In this document: positions 7,685 through 15,336 of the stretch, in pieces
How positions within the stretch are numbered: the first letter of the stretch is position 1
Layout: every line of letters starts with the position of its first letter
Source of the DNA: CAYJPA01 sp964371945
GTDB lineage: Bacteria; Chloroflexota; Chloroflexia; Thermomicrobiales; UBA6265
Direction: 5' to 3'
Length of the DNA: 18,099 nucleotides
NCBI GenBank assembly: GCA_964371945.1
Contig: CAYJPA010000102.1
Coordinates: forward strand, 1-18,099
Program-made: the position numbers and the translations under genes
The notes under the pieces: model-generated
The model's input: the letters and a program-made list of their open reading frames with translations, nothing else
Told to the model about the DNA's origin: nothing
The model's database searches: none

Positions 7685-7693
7685 TCGGAGGCT

Positions 7694-9676
7694 TTAGCCG
7701 GCGTGCACGTCCTGCAGCCGCCCTTCGATGCAGGCAATCGCAAAGGGCTTCATCGCAACGTCGAACCGGTCGCCCGAGGGTGAAATCGACGCTCCGCCGC
7801 TCGTGAAGAAGCCTGGATTGCCAGCGGCCGCGACGTACGTCGTTTCGTCGAGAATTCGAATTTCGGCGTCATGGAGTCCCGGAACGGAAATGGTCACGGT
7901 TCGCTCGTCTTCGCAGAAACTGCCAATCAGAATGCGAGCTATGGCGCCCTGTTTCACCGCGAGCGCTTCAGTCGCGAGTCCGTTTGCGAGCGTCACGCCC
8001 AGCACCTGACCGCCCTCAAACTCAGCCAACGCCGCAAAGACGTGATAGAGCGGGAAAAGCCCGCCTGGATTCGATGGAAATAGCTCCCGGCGAGTCAGGC
8101 CGTCGTTTTTTTCCAGCAAGCCGCGCCAGCCGACCAGTTCGAAATAACTCAGCGCGTCTGCTCCGGCCGCCGCAAGTTGGTGAATGCTGCCCAGCGTCCA
8201 GCCGGCGCCAAGGAGCGACAGCTGGCGCGAATCGACCGCGTCGGGGAGTTGATCGGGGCCGGTCTCAGGCGGCGCGCCGGTTGCGTTCGGGTTGAAGGGC
8301 GGTTTGAGGGTAATCGGCCCGACCAACAGCGGTTTGTCTCCGACGATCGACCGCGCGCTCTTCACCGTTTCGGCCTGGGCAGCGAGCGTTTCAATCACGG
8401 AGAGGTTGTCGACTGCATGGACCTCGGCATTGATCGTGTACGTCACCGCGTCGAGCTGGTCGACCGGGAGAAAGCCGCTTGCACGGTTGAGCTCGGTGAA
8501 ATAGGCGCGTGCTCCTCCGCCGAGCGCCACCTTCAATCCCGCGCTCCGGAACGCGGCTCGCGCGCCCGCAATCGTCTCCGCATGCGTCGCCAGATCGAGC
8601 CTTGGAAAGACCATCGGGTAGGTCATGGGAGGAAAGACAAAGACGGTGCCGATCACGGCTTTGCATCTCAGCAGTTCGGCCGCGAGTTGGTCCCAACAGG
8701 TGACTCTGGCGGTTTCGACCACGCTCAGATCGAGCGGCACGCCGAGCGCGCCGGCGTTAGCCGAAGTGACCGCCAGGCATTCCCTCCAGTTCTCGGCCCC
8801 GAGATCGAGATCGGCCCAGAGCGACGCGGGTTTGAGCGCTCGAAGACTCGGCAGCGACTCCGCCGGTAGCGGTTTGCGGCCAGCGCCGAATCCGATCAAC
8901 GGCAACGGCCTGGAATTCGACAGATCGATCGAGACATCTCCCGCCGACCCGCCTTCTGCGAGGACAACCGGTTGCCCGGTCACGCGGATTGTCACCGACT
9001 GCAGGATTCGCGTTTCCGGCGTCACCTCGACCGGATAGGGCAGTCGCAGAGGCGTGCTGTATGTTTTGTACGAGGCATCGGTCCAGTTGCGCTGATCCTC
9101 GACTTCGAACAAGTCGCCTTCAAACTCGATATTAGCGATTCCGTTCGGTCCTGCCGGATGGCTGATTGAAATCATGTCGATGAATGGCTGATCAGCGGCA
9201 ATTGTCCGTGGGAATTCACCCCGAATCGCACCGTCTGGCGTTTCAACCGTTGCTGGAGCCCCGGCGAGCTCCATTGGATGCAGAACGCAAAAGCCGATTC
9301 GGTTTTTGAGAAAGCTCTTCCGCGGAGCTCCATCCATTCGATAAGTGATGGTTCCGTCGGATGAGCCCTCGATGAGACCAGCCCAAGCGAAATCGACGTC
9401 GCCATTCACATGCTCGGTTTCGAATTCAACCCGGAAGCCATTACCACGGTCGTCAACCGTGAAGTTCTTGAAAATCGGCGGAATGGTGCTCCAGTTTCGA
9501 TCACGAACCGCCATATAGAGCCGCAAAACGATTTGCGTGTCGCCAAAATAGACGTAGCGAAGATCGGCGTTCTCCAGCACCGCCGTGACGGGGCCCGCTC
9601 TCAACAATCGCCTCGCCGGGAGATCAGCGTCGACGCCATACCGTCGAGCTCGAACAGGTACATCAGTTGAAGTCAT
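7694..9676 (-). CDS. apnL: D-apionate lactonase-like protein (ApnL family)
   Basis: ApnL proteins hydrolyse D-apionolactone to D-apionate in breakdown of the plant cell-wall sugar apiose. The 660-residue product, slightly long for the family, has RAGPVTAVLENADLRYV (26-42), VRDRNWSTIPP (57-67), NRIGFCVLHP (125-134) and EDQRNWTDASYKTY (193-206) in a beta-rich N-terminal half, then what looks like a barrel domain (strands near TYTINAEVHAVDN and KPLLVGPITL) and a short C-terminal beta domain. No signal peptide, so cytoplasmic. The ATG follows ACAAGGAAACGCC and lies 25 bases after the regulator gene. It is last in the nine-gene cluster. The known ApnL partners (oxidoisomerase, RuBisCO-like or kinase steps) are not recognised nearby, so another lactone may be the substrate. 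Family sure, substrate not. Confidence 0.78.
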   Translation of the reverse strand: MTSTDVPVRARRYGVDADLPARRLLRAGPVTAVLENADLRYVYFGDTQIVLRLYMAVRDRNWSTIPPIFKNFTVDDRGNGFRVEFETEHVNGDVDFAWAGLIEGSSDGTITYRMDGAPRKSFLKNRIGFCVLHPMELAGAPATVETPDGAIRGEFPRTIAADQPFIDMISISHPAGPNGIANIEFEGDLFEVEDQRNWTDASYKTYSTPLRLPYPVEVTPETRILQSVTIRVTGQPVVLAEGGSAGDVSIDLSNSRPLPLIGFGAGRKPLPAESLPSLRALKPASLWADLDLGAENWRECLAVTSANAGALGVPLDLSVVETARVTCWDQLAAELLRCKAVIGTVFVFPPMTYPMVFPRLDLATHAETIAGARAAFRSAGLKVALGGGARAYFTELNRASGFLPVDQLDAVTYTINAEVHAVDNLSVIETLAAQAETVKSARSIVGDKPLLVGPITLKPPFNPNATGAPPETGPDQLPDAVDSRQLSLLGAGWTLGSIHQLAAAGADALSYFELVGWRGLLEKNDGLTRRELFPSNPGGLFPLYHVFAALAEFEGGQVLGVTLANGLATEALAVKQGAIARILIGSFCEDERTVTISVPGLHDAEIRILDETTYVAAAGNPGFFTSGGASISPSGDRFDVAMKPFAIACIEGRLQDVHAG

Positions 9677-9701
9677 TGGCGTTTCCTTGTTGTCAGATAT
9701 G

Positions 9702-10502
9702 TCAGTTCTCGGCGACGGCCTTTGCTCTACCTGAATCCTTGTACATCACATCGGCGTTTGACGTCGAATCTGTCGGGTCATGTTGCGTTCGATCCTGGGC
9801 CAGCGTACCGCGTAGCCGCTCCGCGGCCGAGCTCATGTGCGCGGCCATCGCGGCCTGAGCGGCGGTCGCATCTCCTTTGGCCACGGCTTCGACGATCGGA
9901 ACATGCTCCTCGTACGAAGGATGTGTGCTTCCGCTCGCGGTCACGACGCGCGCAATCCACGTCCTCAGGAGCGCTTGCACGCTTGAATGGATGTCGCGCA
10001 ATACCGAGTTGCGGGCTGTCTCGGCCAGACGAAGGTGGAATTTGACGTCAACATCGACAAACCCGGGAATGGAGGGCGGATGCGACATCCGGTCCAGAAT
10101 CGACCGCAAATCGTCGATGTCCTCCTCGGTTCGCCGCTTGGCGGCGAGTCCAGCGATGACGATCTCAAGCTCCTGTCGTGCTTCGACTAGATCCATCGTC
10201 CTTGGCTCACCGAGCAGCAGGCCCCACTCAATGATTTCGGGGAGCAGCGCGCCGTCTGCCTTGCGCAGATAGGTGCCGTCGCCTTGCCGGACTTCGACCA
10301 GTCCGATCAGCGAGAGCCCCTTCAGCGCCTCACGCATCGCCGAACGTCCAACCCCGAATGCCTCGGCGAGCTGACGCTCCGATGGCATTCGAGTGCCTGG
10401 CTCGACCGCGCCAGAGAGGATGAATTCCACGAGGCGGCGGGCGATTTGAGTCGCGATCGGCTCTCGCTTGATGGGATCGATATTGGCAAGCGTACTGTTC
10501 AC
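9702..10502 (-). CDS. GntR-family transcriptional regulator, FadR subfamily
   Basis: A 266-residue DNA-binding regulator. Residues 12-80 form the GntR winged helix, with PSERQLAEAFGVGRSAMREA (40-59) as recognition region and GDGTYL in the wing. Residues 100-235 form an FCD ligand-binding domain with the usual metal ligands D152, H156, H200 and H222, which suits a sugar-acid or other carboxylate effector. The start is a GTG that overlaps the stop of the preceding dehydrogenase gene (GTGA), so the two are translationally coupled. The stop lies 25 bases before the lactonase start. The best operator candidate in the cluster is TGGTTGACCA at 17709-17718, downstream of the cluster promoter; action as a repressor relieved by a pathway intermediate is inferred. 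Confidence 0.9.
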   Translation of the reverse strand: MNSTLANIDPIKREPIATQIARRLVEFILSGAVEPGTRMPSERQLAEAFGVGRSAMREALKGLSLIGLVEVRQGDGTYLRKADGALLPEIIEWGLLLGEPRTMDLVEARQELEIVIAGLAAKRRTEEDIDDLRSILDRMSHPPSIPGFVDVDVKFHLRLAETARNSVLRDIHSSVQALLRTWIARVVTASGSTHPSYEEHVPIVEAVAKGDATAAQAAMAAHMSSAAERLRGTLAQDRTQHDPTDSTSNADVMYKDSGRAKAVAEN

Positions 10503-11389
10503 TCCGATCCCGTCCTTTCCCGCTCCCGGTCACGTTTGAGATCCTCGAGCAGCCCCGCATCACGATTGGCCTTGATTTCGGAGAGCGCTTCGGGGGCGTG
10601 ACGAAGCCACTGGGCGAGGTCGTGCGGTTCAGTTGCGGTCGAAAGCACGGGCCACAGGTTCTCCGCGACGCGGGTGAAGGTCGCGGGACCGCCGAGCGCT
10701 GCCGTGGCAAATGGACCCGTGTAGCGCCATCGCCTGGCTAGCCCATCTTGCACAATCGTGTCGACCACCTCTGGCGCCGCGACGCCGTTCTCGACGATCC
10801 ACACCGCCTCTCGCAGGAGCGCAAGTTGCAGCCGGTTCCAGACGAAACCGGGAACATCGCGATCAACCACCATCGGCCGCTTCCCGATTGCACGCGCTAC
10901 TTCAGCAACGCGAGTGACATGCTCCTGATTGGTTTTCGGACCGCTTATGACCTCGACCAGCGGCATAAGCATTGGTGGATTCCAGTAATGGAGTCCAAGG
11001 GTGCGCTCCGGTGCTCCGCTAAACTCACCGAGCTCCGCAATGCTGATCGAGGAGGTGTTGGAGGCGAGGATCGCATTCGGCGCCCGGGCGGCCGCCGCCG
11101 CAAGGAGCATCTCTTTCGCTGAACGTTCTTCGACGATCGACTCGAAGAAAAGATCAGTCTCCGGATCGATCTCGCCAACGCTGTCGACGAACGAAACACG
11201 TGCTCTTCCGGCGCTAACCGAATCGGCCGGCCAGAGATCGAGCGTCGCTGCCAACGCGAACGCGGCGTTGACTCGTCGCGAGGCCTCCTCGCGACGGTTG
11301 GCCAGATAGACCACGGGGTGATCGCCGATCGCGAACTCGCATCCGATCTGTGACCCCATCAACCCCGGCCCCGCGACGACGATCTTCAC
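10499..11389 (-). CDS. 3-hydroxyacyl-CoA dehydrogenase-fold enzyme, likely sugar-acid dehydrogenase
   Basis: A 296-residue NAD-dependent enzyme of the 3HCDH/lambda-crystallin fold, which includes L-gulonate 3-dehydrogenase. The Rossmann motif reads AGPGLMG (6-12); E83, SNTSS (110-114) and H134 in LGLHYWNPP follow, and E146 is twelve residues after H134, the spacing of the catalytic His-Glu pair. GFVWNRLQ (181-188) marks the helical domain, which is short, as in single-domain members. The GTG start follows AAAGGA. There is no enoyl-CoA hydratase, thiolase or CoA ligase in the window, so oxidation of the 3-hydroxyl of an aldonic acid fits the context better than fatty-acid oxidation. It could take the product of the lactonase. 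It is coupled to the regulator by a 4-base overlap. Confidence 0.82.
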   Translation of the reverse strand: MKIVVAGPGLMGSQIGCEFAIGDHPVVYLANRREEASRRVNAAFALAATLDLWPADSVSAGRARVSFVDSVGEIDPETDLFFESIVEERSAKEMLLAAAAARAPNAILASNTSSISIAELGEFSGAPERTLGLHYWNPPMLMPLVEVISGPKTNQEHVTRVAEVARAIGKRPMVVDRDVPGFVWNRLQLALLREAVWIVENGVAAPEVVDTIVQDGLARRWRYTGPFATAALGGPATFTRVAENLWPVLSTATEPHDLAQWLRHAPEALSEIKANRDAGLLEDLKRDRERERTGSE

Positions 11390-11427
11390 GACAAAGTCCT
11401 TTCCAAAGGCATCATCATTCGCCGTCT

Positions 11428-11490
11428 GGTCGGCATTCTGAGGAAAGCCACCGTGTTGTTGCGAGGGCAGACACGGCGGTCTGCCCCTAC
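11428..11490 (-). repeat. Composite intergenic repeat, copy 1
   Basis: The 16-base box GGTCGGCATTCTGAGG (11428-11443) is followed by AGCCAC and then the palindrome GGGCAGAC-ACGGCG-GTCTGCCC (11465-11486) ending in CTAC. The same parts in the same order occur at 13465-13564. Read on the minus strand the palindrome begins GTAGGGGC. It lies between the second permease gene and the dehydrogenase gene of the cluster. Confidence 0.7.
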
Positions 11491-11529
11491 GGGATGGTTG
11501 CGCGATCCAGATTTGCTTGGGTTGTTCAC

Positions 11530-11555
11530 GTAGGGGTCAACCGCCGTGTTGACCC
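11530..11555 (+). repeat. GTAGGGG palindrome with compensated stem
   Basis: GTAG is followed by GGGTCAAC-CGCCGT-GTTGACCC (11534-11555), an 8-bp stem. Compared with the palindrome at 11465-11486 read on the minus strand (GGGCAGAC-CGCCGT-GTCTGCCC) the loop is identical, while the stem differs on both arms so that pairing is kept. The two copies lie 39 bases apart in opposite orientation in the same intergenic gap. Confidence 0.75.
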
Positions 11556-11600
11556 TTGGTCGTTGACCGCGATGCTGGCAGGAGATGGCCGGAGAGCAAT

Positions 11601-12488
11601 TCATCCCCGGATCGCTCCAAGGGTTAGGCCGCGCACGAAGTGTTTTTGCACTAACAGGCTCAGCGCGAAGACCGGAGCGGTGGCGACGACCGCAAGCGCC
11701 GAAGCCTGCCCCCAGTTGGAGCCCTGCGAACCGGAAAAGCCGGCGATCGCGACCGGCAAGGTGACCGCGTCGGTTCGGGTCAAAACGACCGCAAAGAGAA
11801 ACTCCGTCCAGCTGAAAATGAAGGCGAAGGTCGCGGTCGCGATCAGACCAGGGATCGAAAGCGGAAGCGTGATCCGCCAAAAGACGCCCATCCGGGTGCA
11901 TCCATCGACCATCGCGCTTTCTTCGAGCTCGGCCGGCACGCCATCGAAGTAGGAGCGCATCATCCAGATAATGAACGGCAGATTGAAAACGGTATAGAGC
12001 GCGATCAACGCGAACCGGGTATCGAGCCCAAAGTTCGAATTCCACTTGCCGACATCCCGCAGCAACAGGAAGAACGGAACGACCAGGACCACCGGCGGCA
12101 TCATCCGTTGCGAGAGAAGCCAGAACGCGAGATTTTTCCCCCCGGTATTGAATCTGGACAGGCTATAAGCCGCCAAGGTGCCCACCAACAGCGAGTAGGC
12201 CGTCGCGAAGCCGGCAATGACGACGCTGTTAGCCAGCGCAACATCGCCTTTAGCCTTCATCACGTTGCGAAAGTGGATCAGTGTTGGATCCTTCGGGATC
12301 CAGATCGGCGGGCGATGCATGTATTCGCCCGGGAATTTGATCGACGTAATGGCCACCCAAATAATCGGAAACAAGAAGAACGCAAGCGCGAGCAGCAAGA
12401 AGAGATACCGGATCAGATCGCGGAACGGGTGGGGCCGGCGAACGGCATGCCGCCCGGGTTTCCTCGAATTCGCGGCAAGGACGCTCAT
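11601..12488 (-). CDS. ABC sugar transporter permease, MalG/UgpE type
   Basis: One of two inner-membrane channel subunits that import a sugar or sugar acid delivered by the binding protein. The 295-residue product has about six membrane helices, the first at LIRYLFLLLALAFFLFPIIW (25-44), and the EAA loop that contacts the ATPase at 189-215 (EESAMVDGCTRMG, then LPLSIPG). The C-terminus QKHFVRGLTLGAIRG is typical of MalG-type permeases. Its ATG overlaps the end of the first permease gene by 4 bases (ATGA), so subunits are made together. No ATPase gene follows; after 211 bases of repeats the operon continues with a dehydrogenase. Confidence 0.93.
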   Translation of the reverse strand: MSVLAANSRKPGRHAVRRPHPFRDLIRYLFLLLALAFFLFPIIWVAITSIKFPGEYMHRPPIWIPKDPTLIHFRNVMKAKGDVALANSVVIAGFATAYSLLVGTLAAYSLSRFNTGGKNLAFWLLSQRMMPPVVLVVPFFLLLRDVGKWNSNFGLDTRFALIALYTVFNLPFIIWMMRSYFDGVPAELEESAMVDGCTRMGVFWRITLPLSIPGLIATATFAFIFSWTEFLFAVVLTRTDAVTLPVAIAGFSGSQGSNWGQASALAVVATAPVFALSLLVQKHFVRGLTLGAIRG

Positions 12489-13441
12489 GCCGCTTCACCT
12501 TGACGCACGAAACGTCCGACATAAAGCGTGGCGACGAACGACAGCATGATCAAGATGAGATAGGAGATCGCCGAGGCATACCCCATCCGGAAGAACTGGA
12601 AACCAAGCCGGTAGATGTACCAGGAGACGGTTTCGGTCGAGGTTCCCGGTCCACCCTGAGTAAACATGTAGACGAGATCGAAGATCTTGAAGGCGTCAAG
12701 CGCGCGGAAAAGAATTGCCACCGCGACGATGTGCTTGATCGAAGGCAGCGTGATGTCGATCAGCAGCCGCCCCCAGTTCGCACCGTCGAGTGATGCCGCC
12801 TCGTAAAGCTCCGGATTGACTGACGAAAGCGCCGCCAACAGGATCAAGAACATAAAAGGAGTCCATTGCCAGATCTGCGTCACAATGATCGCAATGAGCG
12901 CGGTATCTTTATGACCGAGCCAAATGATATTGACGTCGTTTCCGAAGAACACGCGAATCAGATAATTGACCGCGCCGTACTGGTTATCCCATAACATCCG
13001 CCACGCGAGCCCAACAACAACCGGCACCATCATCACCGGGAGAATGAAAATGGGCAAAATGAAGCGACGAAGGCGGATCGAATCGACCAGCATCAAGGCG
13101 AGTCCAAGACCGAGGGTGAATTCGAGCGCGATCCCTCCAACGACGATGACGACCGTGTTCTGGAGCGACGCCCACATTCGGTCGTCGCGTAGGGCTGTAC
13201 GGAAATTGTCGAACCAAATGAGACCGTGCCCAGGAGTCTGCAGATCCCATTGGTGGAATGCGAGCCAGAGCGAGTAGACGAGGGGATAGACGCTGAGCGC
13301 GAGAATCAGAATGATCGCGGGCAGGGTGAGCAGCCAACCGTCGCGCCGCCGCCGGCCGGCAAACGATGGCTTCAGCCACGCGCCCCGCGCCTTGGATGTG
13401 GTCTCCGCGATGGTGGCCAAATCGTTCCTGCTTCCGAGCAA
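12485..13441 (-). CDS. ABC sugar transporter permease, MalF/UgpA type
   Basis: Partner channel subunit, up to 318 residues. A cytoplasmic, Arg-rich N-terminus (GRRRRDG, 29-35) leads into the first helix LLTLPAIILILALSVYPLVY (37-56); the EAA loop is ELYEAASLDGANWG (211-224) followed by TLPSIKH. The start is uncertain: the frame opens at a TTG at 13441 without a clear ribosome binding site, and a second TTG at 13420, behind AGGAACGAT, is as likely; no ATG precedes the first helix. Upstream are a hairpin repeat and the sequencing gap, so the link to the binding-protein gene is damaged in this assembly although both genes look whole. Confidence 0.9.
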   Translation of the reverse strand: MLGSRNDLATIAETTSKARGAWLKPSFAGRRRRDGWLLTLPAIILILALSVYPLVYSLWLAFHQWDLQTPGHGLIWFDNFRTALRDDRMWASLQNTVVIVVGGIALEFTLGLGLALMLVDSIRLRRFILPIFILPVMMVPVVVGLAWRMLWDNQYGAVNYLIRVFFGNDVNIIWLGHKDTALIAIIVTQIWQWTPFMFLILLAALSSVNPELYEAASLDGANWGRLLIDITLPSIKHIVAVAILFRALDAFKIFDLVYMFTQGGPGTSTETVSWYIYRLGFQFFRMGYASAISYLILIMLSFVATLYVGRFVRQGEAA

Positions 13442-13464
13442 ATACCGAAGAAGGCGCCGCGCAA

Positions 13465-13564
13465 GGTCGTCATCCTGAGGTAGGAAGGATCTCCCCCGAG
13501 GGAGCCTTCCTTCCGTCGCGAGCCACTACCACGACGAGGGCAGACCCGGCGGCTCTGCCCCTAC
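13465..13564 (-). repeat. Composite intergenic repeat, copy 2, with strong hairpin
   Basis: GGTCGTCATCCTGAGG (13465-13480) matches the box at 11428 in 14 of 16 bases. It is followed by a hairpin, AGGAAGG (13482-13488) plus CTCCC (13491-13495) pairing with GGGAG (13500-13504) and CCTTCCT (13505-13511) around a 4-base loop, then AGCCAC and the palindrome GGGCAGA (13538-13544) / TCTGCCC (13554-13560) with CTAC. It lies between the binding-protein and permease genes, where an RNA hairpin could protect the upstream message or dampen permease expression. Confidence 0.7.
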
Positions 13565-13570
13565 AGCTCC

Positions 13571-13680
13571 CGTCGCCCCCCCCCCCACCGGGGGGGGGGG
13601 GGGGCGGGCGGGGCGCCGTTGGGGGGGTAGGGCCCGGGGGGGTCAGGGAATAGGGGGNNNNNNNNNNGGGGCGACGGACG
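13571..13680. other. Assembly gap and poly-G/poly-C artefact
   Basis: Long C and G runs flank ten Ns (13658-13667). Such runs are typical of failing read ends and the N block of a scaffold join of unknown true size. Sequence here should not be interpreted. The binding-protein gene ends at 13687 with an intact C-terminus and the permease gene begins before the runs, so no coding loss is evident. Confidence 0.85.
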
Positions 13681-13686
13681 GGGCCG

Positions 13687-15249
13687 CTATGAGTAGTACG
13701 AGCCCTTGAGCTTCAGGAATTCGGCGTACGCTGCCTTTTGCTTGTCCCGGCCAACTCGATCCGTGATCTCGTTGAAGGCCGAATTGCCGGAAGCAAGTGC
13801 GTCCGCGACACTCGTGCCCGCCTGTGCCGAGGTCACCATCTGATCGAGCGCGACGTGATACTCGTTGGCGCCCGGCATGATGATGTCGAGTAGGCAGGTG
13901 TCCGCGATCGCGCTCAATGTGTCGAGGTACTTGCCCGCATTCGCCCACCTCCCCCGGTACTCCTCCGAGGTGAAGTGGCTTAGCCGGTACGGATCCCGCA
14001 ACGCGTAGGGAAGCATCACGCGCTCGAGACTGATCGTCGGGCTGGTTAACCACTGGATGAAAAGGTAGGCGGCCTCCTTGTTCTTGCTGTCCGCGGAGAC
14101 GCTCAACGAGAAGCCCGCGTTATGGAGGCTGTGGCCCATCGGCATGACCGAGTAGCCAACTTTGCCCGCGACCTGTGTTTCCGGCACCCAGCTCAGCTGT
14201 TCGGCAGTTGTTCCCTCGGACCAGCGTCCAATCGGTGGCCAGGTGCCGCCGATCATCGCGAGCTGTCCTGCCATCCACGCGGTGAGCACTTCGATGAAGC
14301 CCCAGGTTTCGATTCCCGGCGGCATCAGCTTGTTCCGCTCGAGCATGGCGGTCAGCGTCGCGACCCCGGCTTCGCCGTCGAGCGTCGCATCCAGCGTCGC
14401 CTCGTCGAAGAAGCGCCCGCCCCGGTTGCGGAACTCTTCGGAGAACCAACCATAAACTTGACCCGTCGCGCGCTGGCTGGCGGCGCCCCACGAGTTGCCC
14501 GCGCCCTTTTCGGTGAAGAAGGCAGCGATCTCGTCGAACTGCTTCCAGTCGGCCGGCGGCGCGAGATCGTAGCCGTACTTGGCCTTGAACTCGGACAGGT
14601 TCGTAGCGTCTTCAAAGAGATCGGTGCGGTAGTAGAGAACGATTCCGTCACCGTCGTCGAACAGACCGTAGATCTGGCCGCCGAAGTTCATCAACCCCTT
14701 GTAGGTCGGATGGTAGTCGTCCAAATCGGCCTTGTTCATGTACTGATCGATGAACGGACCAAGCGGTTCGACCATGCCCTGCTCGACAAAGTCGCCGAAC
14801 CAGGCGGGAACGACGCTGAGCACGTCGTAGGCGCCGGTTTGACCGATATGCTCTGCCACCTGAGATGGGAAAAGCTCTGGGAAGGGTTTGCCGATCGGGT
14901 TGATCTTGATTCCGGTCAGTTCTTCCCATTTCGGACCGGAGAAGATCGTCGGATCCTGGAGTTGGAGGGCATCCTCCCAAACCACATTGAGTGTGAGACC
15001 CGAATACTGCTTGGCTGCCTCGACAGCGGCGTCCGCCGAGTTACCCCCCTCCTGGAGGATTCTAGCCGCCGCGGAGACCGCTTCCGGCTTGAACCCGGTG
15101 AAGGGCGCCAGTGTCGCCATTCCGGCCGCGGCGGCCGATCTCTTCAGAAAGGTGCGACGGTCGATACCGGCGGTCGCCATTCGCTGCAGTTTTGATTCGA
15201 TGTACGCGCGGAACAGTGCATCCTGTTTCGGATCACGGGTTTGATCCAT
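13687..15249 (-). CDS. Extracellular solute-binding protein (family 1, sugar ABC transporter), Tat-type signal
   Basis: Captures the substrate outside the cell and delivers it to the two permeases. The 520-residue product is at the large end for family 1 binding proteins. A 30-residue hydrophilic N-region is followed by the twin-arginine motif DRRTFLKRS (30-38) and a mild hydrophobic segment AAAAGMATLAPF, so export in folded form by Tat is predicted; no lipobox cysteine is visible, so anchoring is unclear. The mature part has the usual features: LNVVWEDAL, the GIKINPIGKPFPEL strand, DVLSVVPAWFGDFVEQGMVEPL and a repeated aromatic content suited to sugars. The ATG follows AAGGAG at slightly long spacing. 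It lies 87 bases after the aldolase gene and 245 before the permease, across the assembly gap. Confidence 0.92.
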   Translation of the reverse strand: MDQTRDPKQDALFRAYIESKLQRMATAGIDRRTFLKRSAAAAGMATLAPFTGFKPEAVSAAARILQEGGNSADAAVEAAKQYSGLTLNVVWEDALQLQDPTIFSGPKWEELTGIKINPIGKPFPELFPSQVAEHIGQTGAYDVLSVVPAWFGDFVEQGMVEPLGPFIDQYMNKADLDDYHPTYKGLMNFGGQIYGLFDDGDGIVLYYRTDLFEDATNLSEFKAKYGYDLAPPADWKQFDEIAAFFTEKGAGNSWGAASQRATGQVYGWFSEEFRNRGGRFFDEATLDATLDGEAGVATLTAMLERNKLMPPGIETWGFIEVLTAWMAGQLAMIGGTWPPIGRWSEGTTAEQLSWVPETQVAGKVGYSVMPMGHSLHNAGFSLSVSADSKNKEAAYLFIQWLTSPTISLERVMLPYALRDPYRLSHFTSEEYRGRWANAGKYLDTLSAIADTCLLDIIMPGANEYHVALDQMVTSAQAGTSVADALASGNSAFNEITDRVGRDKQKAAYAEFLKLKGSYYS

Positions 15250-15336
15250 GGTGCGCCATCTCCTTCACGTCCGCGACAATGCGGACCGCATCTGGGCACC
15301 GCGTTCGCCGCGACGCCACTCCAAACGGAGCCTAGA

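Noticed and set aside
10499..11389. Fatty-acid beta-oxidation role for the 3HCDH-fold enzyme
   Set aside because: No hydratase, thiolase, acyl-CoA dehydrogenase or CoA ligase is present; the neighbours handle sugars and sugar acids.
13482..13511. Intrinsic terminator after the binding-protein gene
   Set aside because: The hairpin is strong, but no T-run follows on the minus strand and it is part of a repeat, so I describe it as a repeat hairpin.
11428..13564. CRISPR array
   Set aside because: Only two or three dispersed palindromic copies, far apart and without regular spacers.
14122..15195. 357-codon frame on the plus strand opposite the binding-protein gene
   Set aside because: The minus strand carries a clear binding protein with Tat signal; the opposite frame shows no family motifs.
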